Assembly (NCBI GenBank): GCA_029858305.1 | Contig: JAOUFI010000015.1 | Coordinates: 1 to 40,117 of the forward strand | Length of the DNA: 40,117 nt | Reading direction: 5' to 3' | From: Candidatus Thorarchaeota archaeon | Lineage (GTDB): Archaea; Asgardarchaeota; Thorarchaeia; Thorarchaeales; Thorarchaeaceae | Part shown: positions 33,205 through 40,117 of the stretch, one piece after another | Position numbering within the stretch: the stretch's first letter is position 1 | Layout: each line of letters begins with the position of its first letter | The notes under the pieces: model-generated | What the model was told of the DNA's origin: nothing | Seen by the model: only the letters and a program-made list of their open reading frames with translations | Databases searched by the model: none | Made by a program: the position numbers and the translations under genes

Positions 33205-34431
33205 CTAGCGGAATTTTCGATAGTAAATGATGATGACTGCAATCACAGGCATTGAAACTGCTAGAATAATTCCTACTTGTAATGGGTCAAAGCCAATAGC
33301 TGTAGCATCATTCACCGCAGCCATGATGTAATCACGGAACATCTGGGGATTTTCATCATAATCATTGATACCATATCCTGATGTGAAAACAGCAATGAGA
33401 TCATGCTCAGGGGATACAAAGATATATTGACCATACAGGCCTGCTGCATAATAAACATCCAGATCGGGCATGGTGTGCCACTGTGCAGCATAACCATGTG
33501 TTGAGGTTAGCATCGTGACTGTTGTTGTTGTATTTATGACCCACTCTTCAGACAGAAGTTCCTCAGTTCCCCAGGTGCCATTATTTAGGTATAGATAACC
33601 GAGCTTTGCCATGTCCAAAGGCTTCAGCTGAAGATCATAACCTCCAAAGTTTACACCCTTTGCATCGGAAGTCCAGTAGACAGGGGATATGTTAAGAGGA
33701 TTGAATAGATTCTCTGTTGCGAATTCCAACGTTGTCATACCAGTTGTTTCTTGAACAATGCCTGATAGTAGATGTGATGCTCCGGTGTTGTAGAGAAAGG
33801 TTGTCCCTGGATTGTACTCCATTGGCCTATCGAGTACGTATTGAACTCCTCCGCTAGAGTTGAAATTAACTTGGTATACATCATTTCGTACATCATTGAA
33901 GGGATATGTAGTTTCATCCCAAGGCAGACCACTTCTCATTGTAAGGAGGTCCCATAATGTCATCTGCTCCTTTCTTTCGTCGACATTAGAGAATGTCATG
34001 TCAGGGAAGAAGGATAAGACATCCTGACTCGTGTTGTCAATATATCCCTGATAAAGTGCCATTCCGATAAGACATGAAGAGAAACTTTTCGTGACAGAAT
34101 AGAGATAGTGTGTTCCTTGAGATGACATTGTACGCGACTGACCTTGGTATGGATTGGGATATTCCTCGAGAACTACGTATCCATGACGAATGACAATCAC
34201 AGAGTGGACATCCAAATCAGAGCTGACAATATGATTGACCATTTCTTGCAATCTAATTGAACTCATACCCTGTTCCTCGGGAGTTGAATTCCTCCAGCCT
34301 AAAGTAGGCCAGTAATCCCCGGAAGTGGGCTCCGCTATGTTCTCGGCACTCACCATGTACTCAGAAGAAGTCAGTGCTGTCGTAAGTAGTATACAAAGGA
34401 TAAGAATCACGATGATCTGCCGTATTTTCAT
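33205..34431 (-). CDS. Secreted class-C beta-lactamase-like serine hydrolase
   Basis: A 408-residue extracellular serine hydrolase. A signal peptide (KIRQIIVILILCILLTTALTS) is followed by the serine beta-lactamase/DD-peptidase fold, with SxxK as SVTK (Ser112 and Lys115 from this start), YNTGASH as the Tyr motif and MTLWDLLTMRSGLPWD. A C-terminal helix (VGIILAVSMPVIAVIIIYY) anchors it to the membrane. Archaea lack peptidoglycan, so the role may be as an esterase or peptidase. The ATG at 34431 begins the signal peptide; the frame is open to 34509. It is alone in its unit, downstream of a bulged hairpin. Confidence 0.85.
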   Translation of the reverse strand: MKIRQIIVILILCILLTTALTSSEYMVSAENIAEPTSGDYWPTLGWRNSTPEEQGMSSIRLQEMVNHIVSSDLDVHSVIVIRHGYVVLEEYPNPYQGQSRTMSSQGTHYLYSVTKSFSSCLIGMALYQGYIDNTSQDVLSFFPDMTFSNVDERKEQMTLWDLLTMRSGLPWDETTYPFNDVRNDVYQVNFNSSGGVQYVLDRPMEYNPGTTFLYNTGASHLLSGIVQETTGMTTLEFATENLFNPLNISPVYWTSDAKGVNFGGYDLQLKPLDMAKLGYLYLNNGTWGTEELLSEEWVINTTTTVTMLTSTHGYAAQWHTMPDLDVYYAAGLYGQYIFVSPEHDLIAVFTSGYGINDYDENPQMFRDYIMAAVNDATAIGFDPLQVGIILAVSMPVIAVIIIYYRKFR

Positions 34432-34561
34432 ACGGTGAATCTTATTTTCTAAGCATCTCATGGTCCAATCATGTAGGAGTAAACAACTGGCAAATATAAC
34501 TTGACTCACTCAAGCAGAAACAGCTTTTACTAGCAAGATCGTCCACGAAAAGGTTCATTCA

Positions 34562-34595
34562 GGTTTTGTATAAACTCAGGTAATGAGTCAAAACC
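34562..34595. other. Bulged hairpin between mutase and beta-lactamase-like genes
   Basis: GGTTTTG (34562-34568) pairs with CAAAACC (34589-34595); inside, ACTCA (34574-34578) pairs with TGAGT (34584-34588) around a GGTAA loop, with a TATAA bulge on one side. It lies 54 bases past the mutase stop codon and could be a terminator or an RNA-level site. Confidence 0.4.
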
Positions 34596-34648
34596 ATTCT
34601 GTGTCAATTTATTCGTTGCTATGTTTGAAACCTTGCTAATTTAGCATA

Positions 34649-36331
34649 CTAGAAAATCTTTGGTTCCTCCCACTCACCCCATAGCTCTCGCCAGATATCA
34701 AAGATTTCGCCAATGGAGGCATACTCCTTGACACACTTGACAATATGAGGCATGACATTCTCTGTCCCTTCAGAAGCCTTCCTGAGGCCATCCAGAGCCT
34801 CCTGTACCTTTCTATTGTCGCGATCTCGCTTTGTCTTGTGAAGACGCTCAATTTGTTTCCGCTCCACTTCAGGATCAATCTTGAGAACAGGTATGGTGAT
34901 TTCTTCGCCCTCGAGAATGTATTCATTCACACCCACGATGATACGGTCTCCGCTCTCTACCTCTCGTTGATAACGATATGAGGCTTCAGCAATTTCCCGC
35001 TGGAAAAATCCCTTCTCAATGGCCGCTATTACGCCACCCAGCGCATCAACCTGTTCGAAGTACTTGTATGCTTCTTCTTCCATATCATTGGTGAGAGTTT
35101 CTACATAGTATGAGCCAGCAAGAGGGTCTATTGTATTGGCTGCTCCACTCTCATGAGCAAGTACCTGTTGAGTTCTTAGAGCAATTCGAACTGCATCCTC
35201 CGTTGGGAGACATAATGCTTCATCCATGCTATTTGTGTGCAATGATTGAGTGCCACCTAGGACTGCTGCGAGAGCCTGATATGCAGTCCTCACAACATTG
35301 ACCTTTGGTTGCTGTGCAGTGAGCGAACATCCAGCAGTCTGAGTATGGAACCGCATCCAGAGAGAACGGTCTTTTTTCGCTCCAAAGGTCTCCTTCATTT
35401 CTCGAGCCCAAATCCGCCGTGCAGCACGATACTTTGCTACCTCTTCGAAGATGTCATTGTGAGCATTAAAGAAGAACGATAGGCGCGGAGCGAAGGCATC
35501 AACATCAAGTCCGTGTTGAATGCCGACCTTCACGTACTCCATCCCATTGAGAAGTGTGAAGGCTAATTCTTGAGCAGCTGTAGAACCTGCCTCTCGAATA
35601 TGATAACCTGAGATTGAAATCGTATTCCATCGTGGAATGTGTTCGGTCGAGTATTCCATGATATCCCCGATAATTCGGAGCGATGGTTTGGGAGCCAGAA
35701 TCCATGACTTCTGCGCCATATACTCCTTTAAAATATCATTCTGAATCGTACCTCCAATTTTATCTGATGACACACCCTGCTTTGCTGCCGCAACCATATA
35801 CATTGCTAGCAGTATTGATGCGGGGGCGTTGATTGTCATGGAGGTAGTTACCTCATCAAGTGGAATGCCCGCAAAGAGTAGCTCCATATCCCGAAGAGTG
35901 TCAATCGCAACACCAAGCTTTCCTACCTCTCCCAATGAGAAGGGATGGTCTGACTCACGGGCAAAGATTGTTGGCAGATGAAAAGCAACACTAATCCCAG
36001 TATTTCCGTTAGCCAACAGAAACTTGTACCGAGCATTCGACTCTTCTGCCGTTCCCATTCCTGCAAATTGACGCATGGTCCATAGCTGACCACGGTACAT
36101 GGTGGGTTGAACACCTCTGGTGAAAGGATACTCACTTGGAAAACCTAAGTCCCGTAGATAATCAAATTTCGGTATATCGAGAGGGGTATAGAGAATCTTG
36201 ACAGGCCTGCTGGATGTCGTGACAAACTCCTTACGACGATCACCATGTTTCTCTCTATGAGGATGAATCGTTTCTTTCTCCCATTTGCGATAGTTTTTCT
36301 TAATATCGTCCAAATTCCTCTCGGTACCCAT
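34649..36331 (-). CDS. Acyl-CoA mutase catalytic subunit, isobutyryl-CoA-mutase-like
   Basis: A 560-residue B12-dependent mutase of the methylmalonyl-CoA mutase superfamily. Numbering matches the Propionibacterium enzyme directly. Phe89 (RQFAGM) replaces Tyr89, and Gln207 (MAQKSW) replaces Arg207; this pair marks isobutyryl-CoA mutase. His244 (SGYH) is kept. At 116-128 it reads [13 protein letters not shown], with His118 where the first mutase of this window has Asp. The expected reaction is isobutyryl-CoA to n-butyryl-CoA, or a similar shift on a neutral acyl group. It has no B12 domain; it must use the subunit coded at 12144 or one elsewhere. ATG at 36331, 80 bases downstream of the adenosyltransferase gene. 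Confidence 0.88.
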   Translation of the reverse strand: MGTERNLDDIKKNYRKWEKETIHPHREKHGDRRKEFVTTSSRPVKILYTPLDIPKFDYLRDLGFPSEYPFTRGVQPTMYRGQLWTMRQFAGMGTAEESNARYKFLLANGNTGISVAFHLPTIFARESDHPFSLGEVGKLGVAIDTLRDMELLFAGIPLDEVTTSMTINAPASILLAMYMVAAAKQGVSSDKIGGTIQNDILKEYMAQKSWILAPKPSLRIIGDIMEYSTEHIPRWNTISISGYHIREAGSTAAQELAFTLLNGMEYVKVGIQHGLDVDAFAPRLSFFFNAHNDIFEEVAKYRAARRIWAREMKETFGAKKDRSLWMRFHTQTAGCSLTAQQPKVNVVRTAYQALAAVLGGTQSLHTNSMDEALCLPTEDAVRIALRTQQVLAHESGAANTIDPLAGSYYVETLTNDMEEEAYKYFEQVDALGGVIAAIEKGFFQREIAEASYRYQREVESGDRIIVGVNEYILEGEEITIPVLKIDPEVERKQIERLHKTKRDRDNRKVQEALDGLRKASEGTENVMPHIVKCVKEYASIGEIFDIWRELWGEWEEPKIF

Positions 36332-36411
36332 TGCGAGCTCCTCCGTACTGATACACGACCCCGAACACGTACTAGATATTAACTGTTCGATTTGGGGCCT
36401 TTCATGTCTTT

Positions 36412-36972
36412 CTAGAATTCAAAGCCTTTTCTAGCCAAGGTCTTCTGTGCTGAGAAATAATGCTTGATTTCTCTCATCTCTGTTACAAGATCCGCAGCAT
36501 CAATGACCTCTTGTCGAGCATACCGCCCGGTCATTATTAATTCAATATCAACTGGTTTATTGCTGATGAGCTGAAGCTGGTCTTCAAGAGAGATGAGATT
36601 CCACTCAACTGCAACATTAATCTCATCGAGAATTAGAAGATCACATTTGTGTTCCTGAAGGGCTTCTTGAGCCATCTTGAGACCATCTTGAGCCATTTGA
36701 ATATCTATTGGGTCGGGATTCTCCTTATCCACAAAGGTTTCTCGTCCCATTGGGAAAATTGTGAAATTAGGAATCATTTCTGCTGAACGAAACTCACCAT
36801 AGTTGATGTCTTCCTTATCACCGCGAATAGCTATCTTTGCTTTCATAAAAGAGATTACTAACACCTGTAAACCATGTCCTGCAGCTCTGAAACCCGCACC
36901 AAGAGCACAGGTGGTTTTTCCCTTTCCATTTCCAGTATATACTTGAACTAGCCCAGGAGCTGTTAGGTTCAT
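36412..36972 (-). CDS. cobO: Corrinoid adenosyltransferase (CobA/CobO type)
   Basis: It makes adenosylcobalamin, the mutase cofactor, by moving the adenosyl group of ATP to cob(I)alamin. The 186-residue protein has the P-loop TGNGKGKTT (13-21), [16 protein letters not shown], a glycosyl-type loop in GRYAR and the closing [12 protein letters not shown], all diagnostic for CobA/CobO. ATG at 36972 overlaps the stop of the flavoprotein gene by four bases, so the two are translated together. The mutase gene follows, suggesting an operon for cofactor supply. Confidence 0.93.
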   Translation of the reverse strand: MNLTAPGLVQVYTGNGKGKTTCALGAGFRAAGHGLQVLVISFMKAKIAIRGDKEDINYGEFRSAEMIPNFTIFPMGRETFVDKENPDPIDIQMAQDGLKMAQEALQEHKCDLLILDEINVAVEWNLISLEDQLQLISNKPVDIELIMTGRYARQEVIDAADLVTEMREIKHYFSAQKTLARKGFEF

Positions 36973-37616
36973 TTTCGTCCCCCAGAAGATTTGATCAAGA
37001 GTGCCACATTAGCTACTCGCTTACCAAGAAGTACGCTGCCCTGCACAGCCAAGACATCCTCGGAGGCAGATCGCCACTTTCCTTCATCGGTTTGAAGACT
37101 ACCAGAGCCAAATGTGCCATGCTTAACTGGACTCCCAACTGCACCAACGACAATCATACCTTGTCCAAGTGCATAGCGATTCAAGGCATCAACTATATGT
37201 TCTTGGCCACCGTATCTAAGTCCTGCATATGTAATTGCGCCAAAGACCGTATTCTTCAGTTGATGATCAAGCATCTTCATAGCTCGAGACCTATCTATGA
37301 AGTCCTTCAATACTCCAGGTACCGAAGTGAAATAGGAAGGTGCAGCAATGATTATTCCATCAGCCAAACGTAGCTTTTCTTCGAGTTTGGGCATATCATC
37401 TTGCTCACTCTGAGGGCATGGCAATTTTCTTACGCAAGAATCACATCCCGTACAATGCCGTATGTCAAATTCGCTGATATTCAGAATCACTGTTTCAATA
37501 GGCTCAGCTAGTCCAGACAATTCATCTTTTGCGGCGTCTATAGCTTTTGTGAGAAGATATCGGGTATTCGACTTCTCATGTTTTGGGGATCCAGAAATGC
37601 CAACAATGAACATCAA
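36969..37616 (-). CDS. Iron-sulfur flavoprotein (Isf-like, NADPH-FMN reductase fold)
   Basis: A 215-residue flavodoxin-fold protein. The FMN phosphate loop is GISGSPKHEKSNT (6-18). The compact cluster motif of Isf, CxxCxxCx(4-7)C, is present as Cys55, Cys58, Cys61 and Cys67. APSYFTSVPGVLKDFIDR follows. It shuttles electrons between ferredoxin-like donors and other acceptors; next to CobO it may deliver the electron that makes cob(I)alamin. That role is inferred from gene overlap. A second Met follows the first ATG at 37616. A short CACTC/GAGTG hairpin at 37626-37638 precedes the start. Confidence 0.87.
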   Translation of the reverse strand: MMFIVGISGSPKHEKSNTRYLLTKAIDAAKDELSGLAEPIETVILNISEFDIRHCTGCDSCVRKLPCPQSEQDDMPKLEEKLRLADGIIIAAPSYFTSVPGVLKDFIDRSRAMKMLDHQLKNTVFGAITYAGLRYGGQEHIVDALNRYALGQGMIVVGAVGSPVKHGTFGSGSLQTDEGKWRSASEDVLAVQGSVLLGKRVANVALLIKSSGGRK

Positions 37617-37675
37617 TAGAACACTCCAAGAGTGTGAGTTAAGCCACTCATGAGCTACTTTTGTCTTTCGTCACA

Positions 37676-38422
37676 CTAGCCCGATAGTAGTTCATTCAGA
37701 GAATAGGCTAATTCACCGACCATAGAAACCGCATGCATGTCGCTCTCTAATGGATCAGCAGCTACAGCGATAGTCAGCGTTTTGACTTGAAACATTTGCA
37801 CTTTGTGCTCACCAGAACTGACACTTGTGGGAACAATATCCATTACTGGCTTGATTGCACCTCGAGAGATTTCAACCTCAAGGCGGAACAAATGAGATTC
37901 TGGAAAGTTTCCTCTCAACATCTTACCACTTGAGTCAAACACGCCTACAAAAGAAATCTCTTGACGCTCCATGGCAGAATCAAGAAGCTGACTGATTGCA
38001 TCCAATAGAGACTCGCTTGGATTTGTGAAACTCACTGAAATGTAATCATCGATAAGACTGTCGAGGTCAATAATCTCAGACATACTTCCGGTCCAAGAGC
38101 GTATCGTATCGCCATATTGGCTCATCAAACTTCGACCCAGAGCTAGCATCATGTTCTTCATAGGAGATATGTGCTGTCCCTGCGAAGTGCGAGCCACTAG
38201 TACTAAAGATTGAAAGAATGCGTATGCCCATACACTCTCCTCATATTCTAGAGTATAGACACGTTCTGAAGATGTACTAGAGCGAGAATGAAACAAAACA
38301 ACACTATTCCGAACGAATGCAGGGAGTGTCTTTGTATCGATACGACTATCTTCCTCAAAGGACTTACCGTAGAGGGATTCACCATCACTTGTTACTATAT
38401 ACAGACAGTGTATCAATGTCAC
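37676..38422 (-). CDS. Second longin plus roadblock-like protein (candidate)
   Basis: A 248-residue soluble protein. Residues 1-105 follow the longin plan: strand HCLYIVTSDG, turn SLYGKSF, a helix with PAFVRNSVVLFHSRSS, strands VYTLEYEESVWAYAF and LVLVAR, and a long helix PMKNMMLALGRSL. Residues about 150-248 look like a roadblock/LC7 or sensor module: ISFVGVFDSSGKML, a helix, VQMFQVKTLTIAVAA and a final helix. The same order is found in the protein coded at 4520-5539, though sequence identity is low. It is first in the minus-strand unit that runs through the flavoprotein and adenosyltransferase genes. Function is unknown; GTPase regulation is a guess from domain type. Confidence 0.55.
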   Translation of the reverse strand: MTLIHCLYIVTSDGESLYGKSFEEDSRIDTKTLPAFVRNSVVLFHSRSSTSSERVYTLEYEESVWAYAFFQSLVLVARTSQGQHISPMKNMMLALGRSLMSQYGDTIRSWTGSMSEIIDLDSLIDDYISVSFTNPSESLLDAISQLLDSAMERQEISFVGVFDSSGKMLRGNFPESHLFRLEVEISRGAIKPVMDIVPTSVSSGEHKVQMFQVKTLTIAVAADPLESDMHAVSMVGELAYSLNELLSG

Positions 38423-38550
38423 TCAAGACCAATGCTACAGCACTTTCTTGCTAGACATAAGAGTTACTGCTGGATAGCTGAATACCTCTTTATGACCTCT
38501 GTCAGTAGACTTTAATCTTCATGAAACACTTGGGTTAGTGGTCGTTTTAG

Positions 38551-38889
38551 ATGTCAGATGATGACTTTGAATTCAAGGAACCAACGAAGCGTAGTAAAAA
38601 GGACCTCCAGAAACGAACACGGTACGATATCTATGCAGAACTACTTCGTGTGGTGTATATCTGGGGTTATTGTCCTCTTACTAGAGCCGCAAGGTCAACA
38701 AATATGCCAGTAGATAGAGCCAAAGAGTCGATCGGTGAACTTTGCGAACGAGGTTTGCTTGAGGAAGACGACGATGAAGGAATGCGTGTCTATAAGGTCA
38801 CAGTAAGAGGTCATCAGTATCTTGAGCTCTACAAGAGACTGGCAGGACTTGTGGGAATACCAATCCCAGAACCTATCATAGGGATGTGA
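38551..38889 (+). CDS. Small winged-helix DNA-binding protein
   Basis: A 112-residue protein. Residues about 24-95 form a winged helix: TRYDIYAELLRVVYIWG, PLTRAARSTNMPVDRAKESIGELCERGLLEE, then a beta wing (MRVYKVTVRGHQYLELY). Archaeal HTH_45-type proteins have this plan and act as local regulators or chromatin-associated factors. The N-terminus is charged (DDDFEFKEPTKRSKKD). ATG at 38551. It is divergent from the longin-like gene and 115 bases upstream of the beta-solenoid gene, so it may regulate either; no direct evidence. Confidence 0.8.
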   Translation: MSDDDFEFKEPTKRSKKDLQKRTRYDIYAELLRVVYIWGYCPLTRAARSTNMPVDRAKESIGELCERGLLEEDDDEGMRVYKVTVRGHQYLELYKRLAGLVGIPIPEPIIGM

Positions 38890-38922
38890 GTATGCTGAAT
38901 AACGAAAATCAGCTAGTAACAA

Positions 38923-38945
38923 TTTGTGACTTCATTTTGTGACTT
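38923..38945 (+). repeat. 10-base direct repeat upstream of a TATA box
   Basis: TTTGTGACTT occurs at 38923-38932 and 38936-38945, 13 bases apart, just before the TATA box at 38951. It could be a paired regulator site for the beta-solenoid gene. Confidence 0.4.
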
Positions 38946-38950
38946 TGTCT

Positions 38951-38957
38951 TATATAT
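38951..38957 (+). promoter_or_regulatory. TATA box of the beta-solenoid gene
   Basis: TATATAT lies 48 to 54 bases before the ATG at 39005. Initiation about 25 bases on would leave a leader that includes the ribosome site AGGTGAAGG at 38992-39000. Confidence 0.5.
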
Positions 38958-39004
38958 GAAATTTGAGAGAACTTGGTTAGGAAATATCACTAGGTGAAGG
39001 CTGA

Positions 39005-40117
39005 ATGAGCAGAAATTTAGAATTTCAAAATGAGAGCGTAGTCGAATTCGACTCCACTGAGGGAGACGTCGTGATTCGTAGCTGTGGGACTCTCAGGCCG
39101 CAACAGGGCAACGAAATTGTTATTGGCGGCGCATTAATTGTGTTTGAGGAGCTCTCCATAGAAGGAAACCTTCGATGTGAAAGACTCGAATTGAGGACCC
39201 GAGACAGAGTGGTCGTTCAAGGAAGTCTCTACGCCACCAAATCAGTTGATGCAAGAAAAGGTTCTATTGAGGTAGAAAATAATCTAGAGGCGCGCGACAT
39301 AGAGGTAGGTGCTTCTCTGAGCGTTGGAGGCAATCTGAAATGCACAGCTGCAAAAGCTGGCGGCTCAATCAAGGTTGAGGGCGATGCCGAGGCGCAGAGA
39401 CTGACAGGTGGTGGTTCAGTCAAGATAGATGGACTCTGTAAAGTTGAGAGAATTGCAGGAGGAGGCTCTGTAGCTGTTCATGGCAAAATTGAAGCTGACG
39501 AACTAGATGCAGGGGGCTCAGGAAAGGCTGCTAGAGGATTCATCAAGAAAGTATCAGTAGGTGGAAGTTTCAAAGCTGAAGAAGCTATTGAGATTGATGA
39601 TCTTGATGTCGGTGGCTCTGCAAGTGTTGGTCCGGACTCTAAGGTGCGGAATGTCGATATTGGCGGAACATTCAAGGCAGAAGGAAATCTCGAGTTTGGC
39701 GAAATCGATGTTGGCGGCACGGTGAAGATTGGTGGCAATGCAAGTGGTGATTCAATTGATGTTGGTGGTACAGTAAAAACAGATGGTGACCTCGCATTAA
39801 CTCAAGGCCTCAATGTTGGTGGAACGGTGGCAGTCGATGGAAACCTTCGCTGTGATGACAAAATCAAAGTTGGAGGCACTGTTAGAGTTGAAGGTAGAAT
39901 TGATACTTTCAGAATCATCGTTGGCGGAGAAATTTCTGCAACTTACATTAAAGCCACTGATGGATTTCGAATTGGGAAAAGAGCAGAGGTCAGAGGTTTC
40001 GTTGAGTCAGGGGAAATTCTCATCCGGGAGCGCGCAAGAACTGACTCATTGTACGGCAAAGATATTCGCATCGAGGAACGTGCTCGTGTTGGTAACTTGT
40101 ATGGATTGAAAATCTAC
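39005..40117 (+). CDS. Bactofilin-like beta-solenoid protein, partial (3' end outside window)
   Basis: My translation gives 371 residues with the frame open at the window edge. From about residue 119 to 308 a Gly-Gly motif returns at 119, 136, 152, 170, 186, 203, 220, 237, 254, 272, 290 and 307, steps of 16 to 18 residues. Each unit is like VGGTVKVDG followed by a charged turn. This is the signature of a right-handed beta-solenoid, as in bactofilins and other polymer-forming proteins. There is no signal peptide, so it is probably cytosolic. After residue 320 the repeat changes to RGFVESGEILIRERA. ATG at 39005 has AGGTGA eight bases before it. A structural or scaffolding role is likely; bactofilin itself is not certain. 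Confidence 0.8.
   Translation, partial: MSRNLEFQNESVVEFDSTEGDVVIRSCGTLRPQQGNEIVIGGALIVFEELSIEGNLRCERLELRTRDRVVVQGSLYATKSVDARKGSIEVENNLEARDIEVGASLSVGGNLKCTAAKAGGSIKVEGDAEAQRLTGGGSVKIDGLCKVERIAGGGSVAVHGKIEADELDAGGSGKAARGFIKKVSVGGSFKAEEAIEIDDLDVGGSASVGPDSKVRNVDIGGTFKAEGNLEFGEIDVGGTVKIGGNASGDSIDVGGTVKTDGDLALTQGLNVGGTVAVDGNLRCDDKIKVGGTVRVEGRIDTFRIIVGGEISATYIKATDGFRIGKRAEVRGFVESGEILIRERARTDSLYGKDIRIEERARVGNLYGLKIY

Noticed and set aside
39229..39738. Open minus-strand frames opposite the beta-solenoid gene
   Set aside because: They mirror the repeat structure of the plus-strand gene and lack ribosome sites or recognisable domains.
1..40117. tRNA, rRNA, CRISPR, insertion sequence or prophage
   Set aside because: I looked through the gaps for tRNA T-loop patterns, regular repeats with spacers and transposase motifs and saw none. 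A tool-based scan would be more sensitive for small RNAs.

Overview
The window looks like chromosomal DNA of an archaeon, most likely of the Asgard group (Thorarchaeota-like or a relative). This is inferred, not proven. The pointers are: Shine-Dalgarno sites of the GGAGGTGAT type in front of many ATG, GTG and TTG starts; archaeal TATA boxes; a split methylmalonyl-CoA mutase with a separate B12 subunit; F420-type (LLM) oxidoreductase; secreted proteins with a Thr-rich stalk or a C-terminal membrane anchor; membrane-anchored winged-helix regulators; and two proteins that look like longin plus roadblock fusions, domains typical of Asgard genomes. Base composition is moderate and even. No tRNA, rRNA, CRISPR array, transposase or phage gene was seen, and no gene-free stretch exceeds about 250 bases.

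Layout. 1-2357 (minus): partial RNase HIII, a metallophosphoesterase and a biotin-protein ligase. 2433-3254 (plus): an Ntn-hydrolase-like protein. 3275-5539 (minus): a small membrane protein, an unknown protein and the first longin/roadblock-like protein. 5656-6150 (plus): a secreted superoxide-reductase-like protein. 6170-8621: divergent MFS transporter and threonine aldolase around a 25-base palindrome. 9068-12545 (minus): a complete methylmalonyl-CoA mutase operon in the order B12 subunit, MeaB GTPase, catalytic subunit, epimerase. 12626-14890 (minus): a membrane winged-helix regulator and a surface protein. 15413-18432 (minus): two CoA-transferase subunits, a HAD hydrolase and a helical protein. 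18532-20688: paired zinc-ribbon membrane proteins, divergent from paired DUF998 membrane proteins. 20759-22486: an HxlR regulator divergent from a DUF438-hemerythrin-PAS protein, sharing a palindromic promoter. 22612-26054: a membrane protein, two paralogous GNAT acetyltransferases and a UlaG-like metallo-hydrolase. 26128-29033 (minus): an FAD oxidase and an HdrD-like iron-sulfur protein. 29202-33127: a leucine-rich-repeat membrane protein, an LLM oxidoreductase, a small unknown protein, a membrane-anchored GATase-like protein and a possible tiny ORF. 33205-34509: a secreted class-C beta-lactamase-like hydrolase. 34649-38422 (minus): the second longin/roadblock-like protein, an iron-sulfur flavoprotein, a corrinoid adenosyltransferase and a second acyl-CoA mutase. 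38551-40117 (plus): a small winged-helix protein and a bactofilin-like beta-solenoid cut by the window end.

How it fits together. Two B12-dependent acyl-CoA mutases share the window. The first carries the Tyr/Arg pair of methylmalonyl-CoA mutase and has its chaperone and epimerase. The second carries the Phe/Gln pair of isobutyryl-CoA mutase and sits behind genes able to reduce and adenosylate cobalamin. With the CoA-transferase, the biotin ligase and the FAD/HdrD-like oxidase, this suggests a cell that interconverts short and branched acyl-CoAs and organic acids. The HxlR/hemerythrin pair and the superoxide-reductase-like protein suggest that it senses or copes with O2, NO or reactive oxygen.
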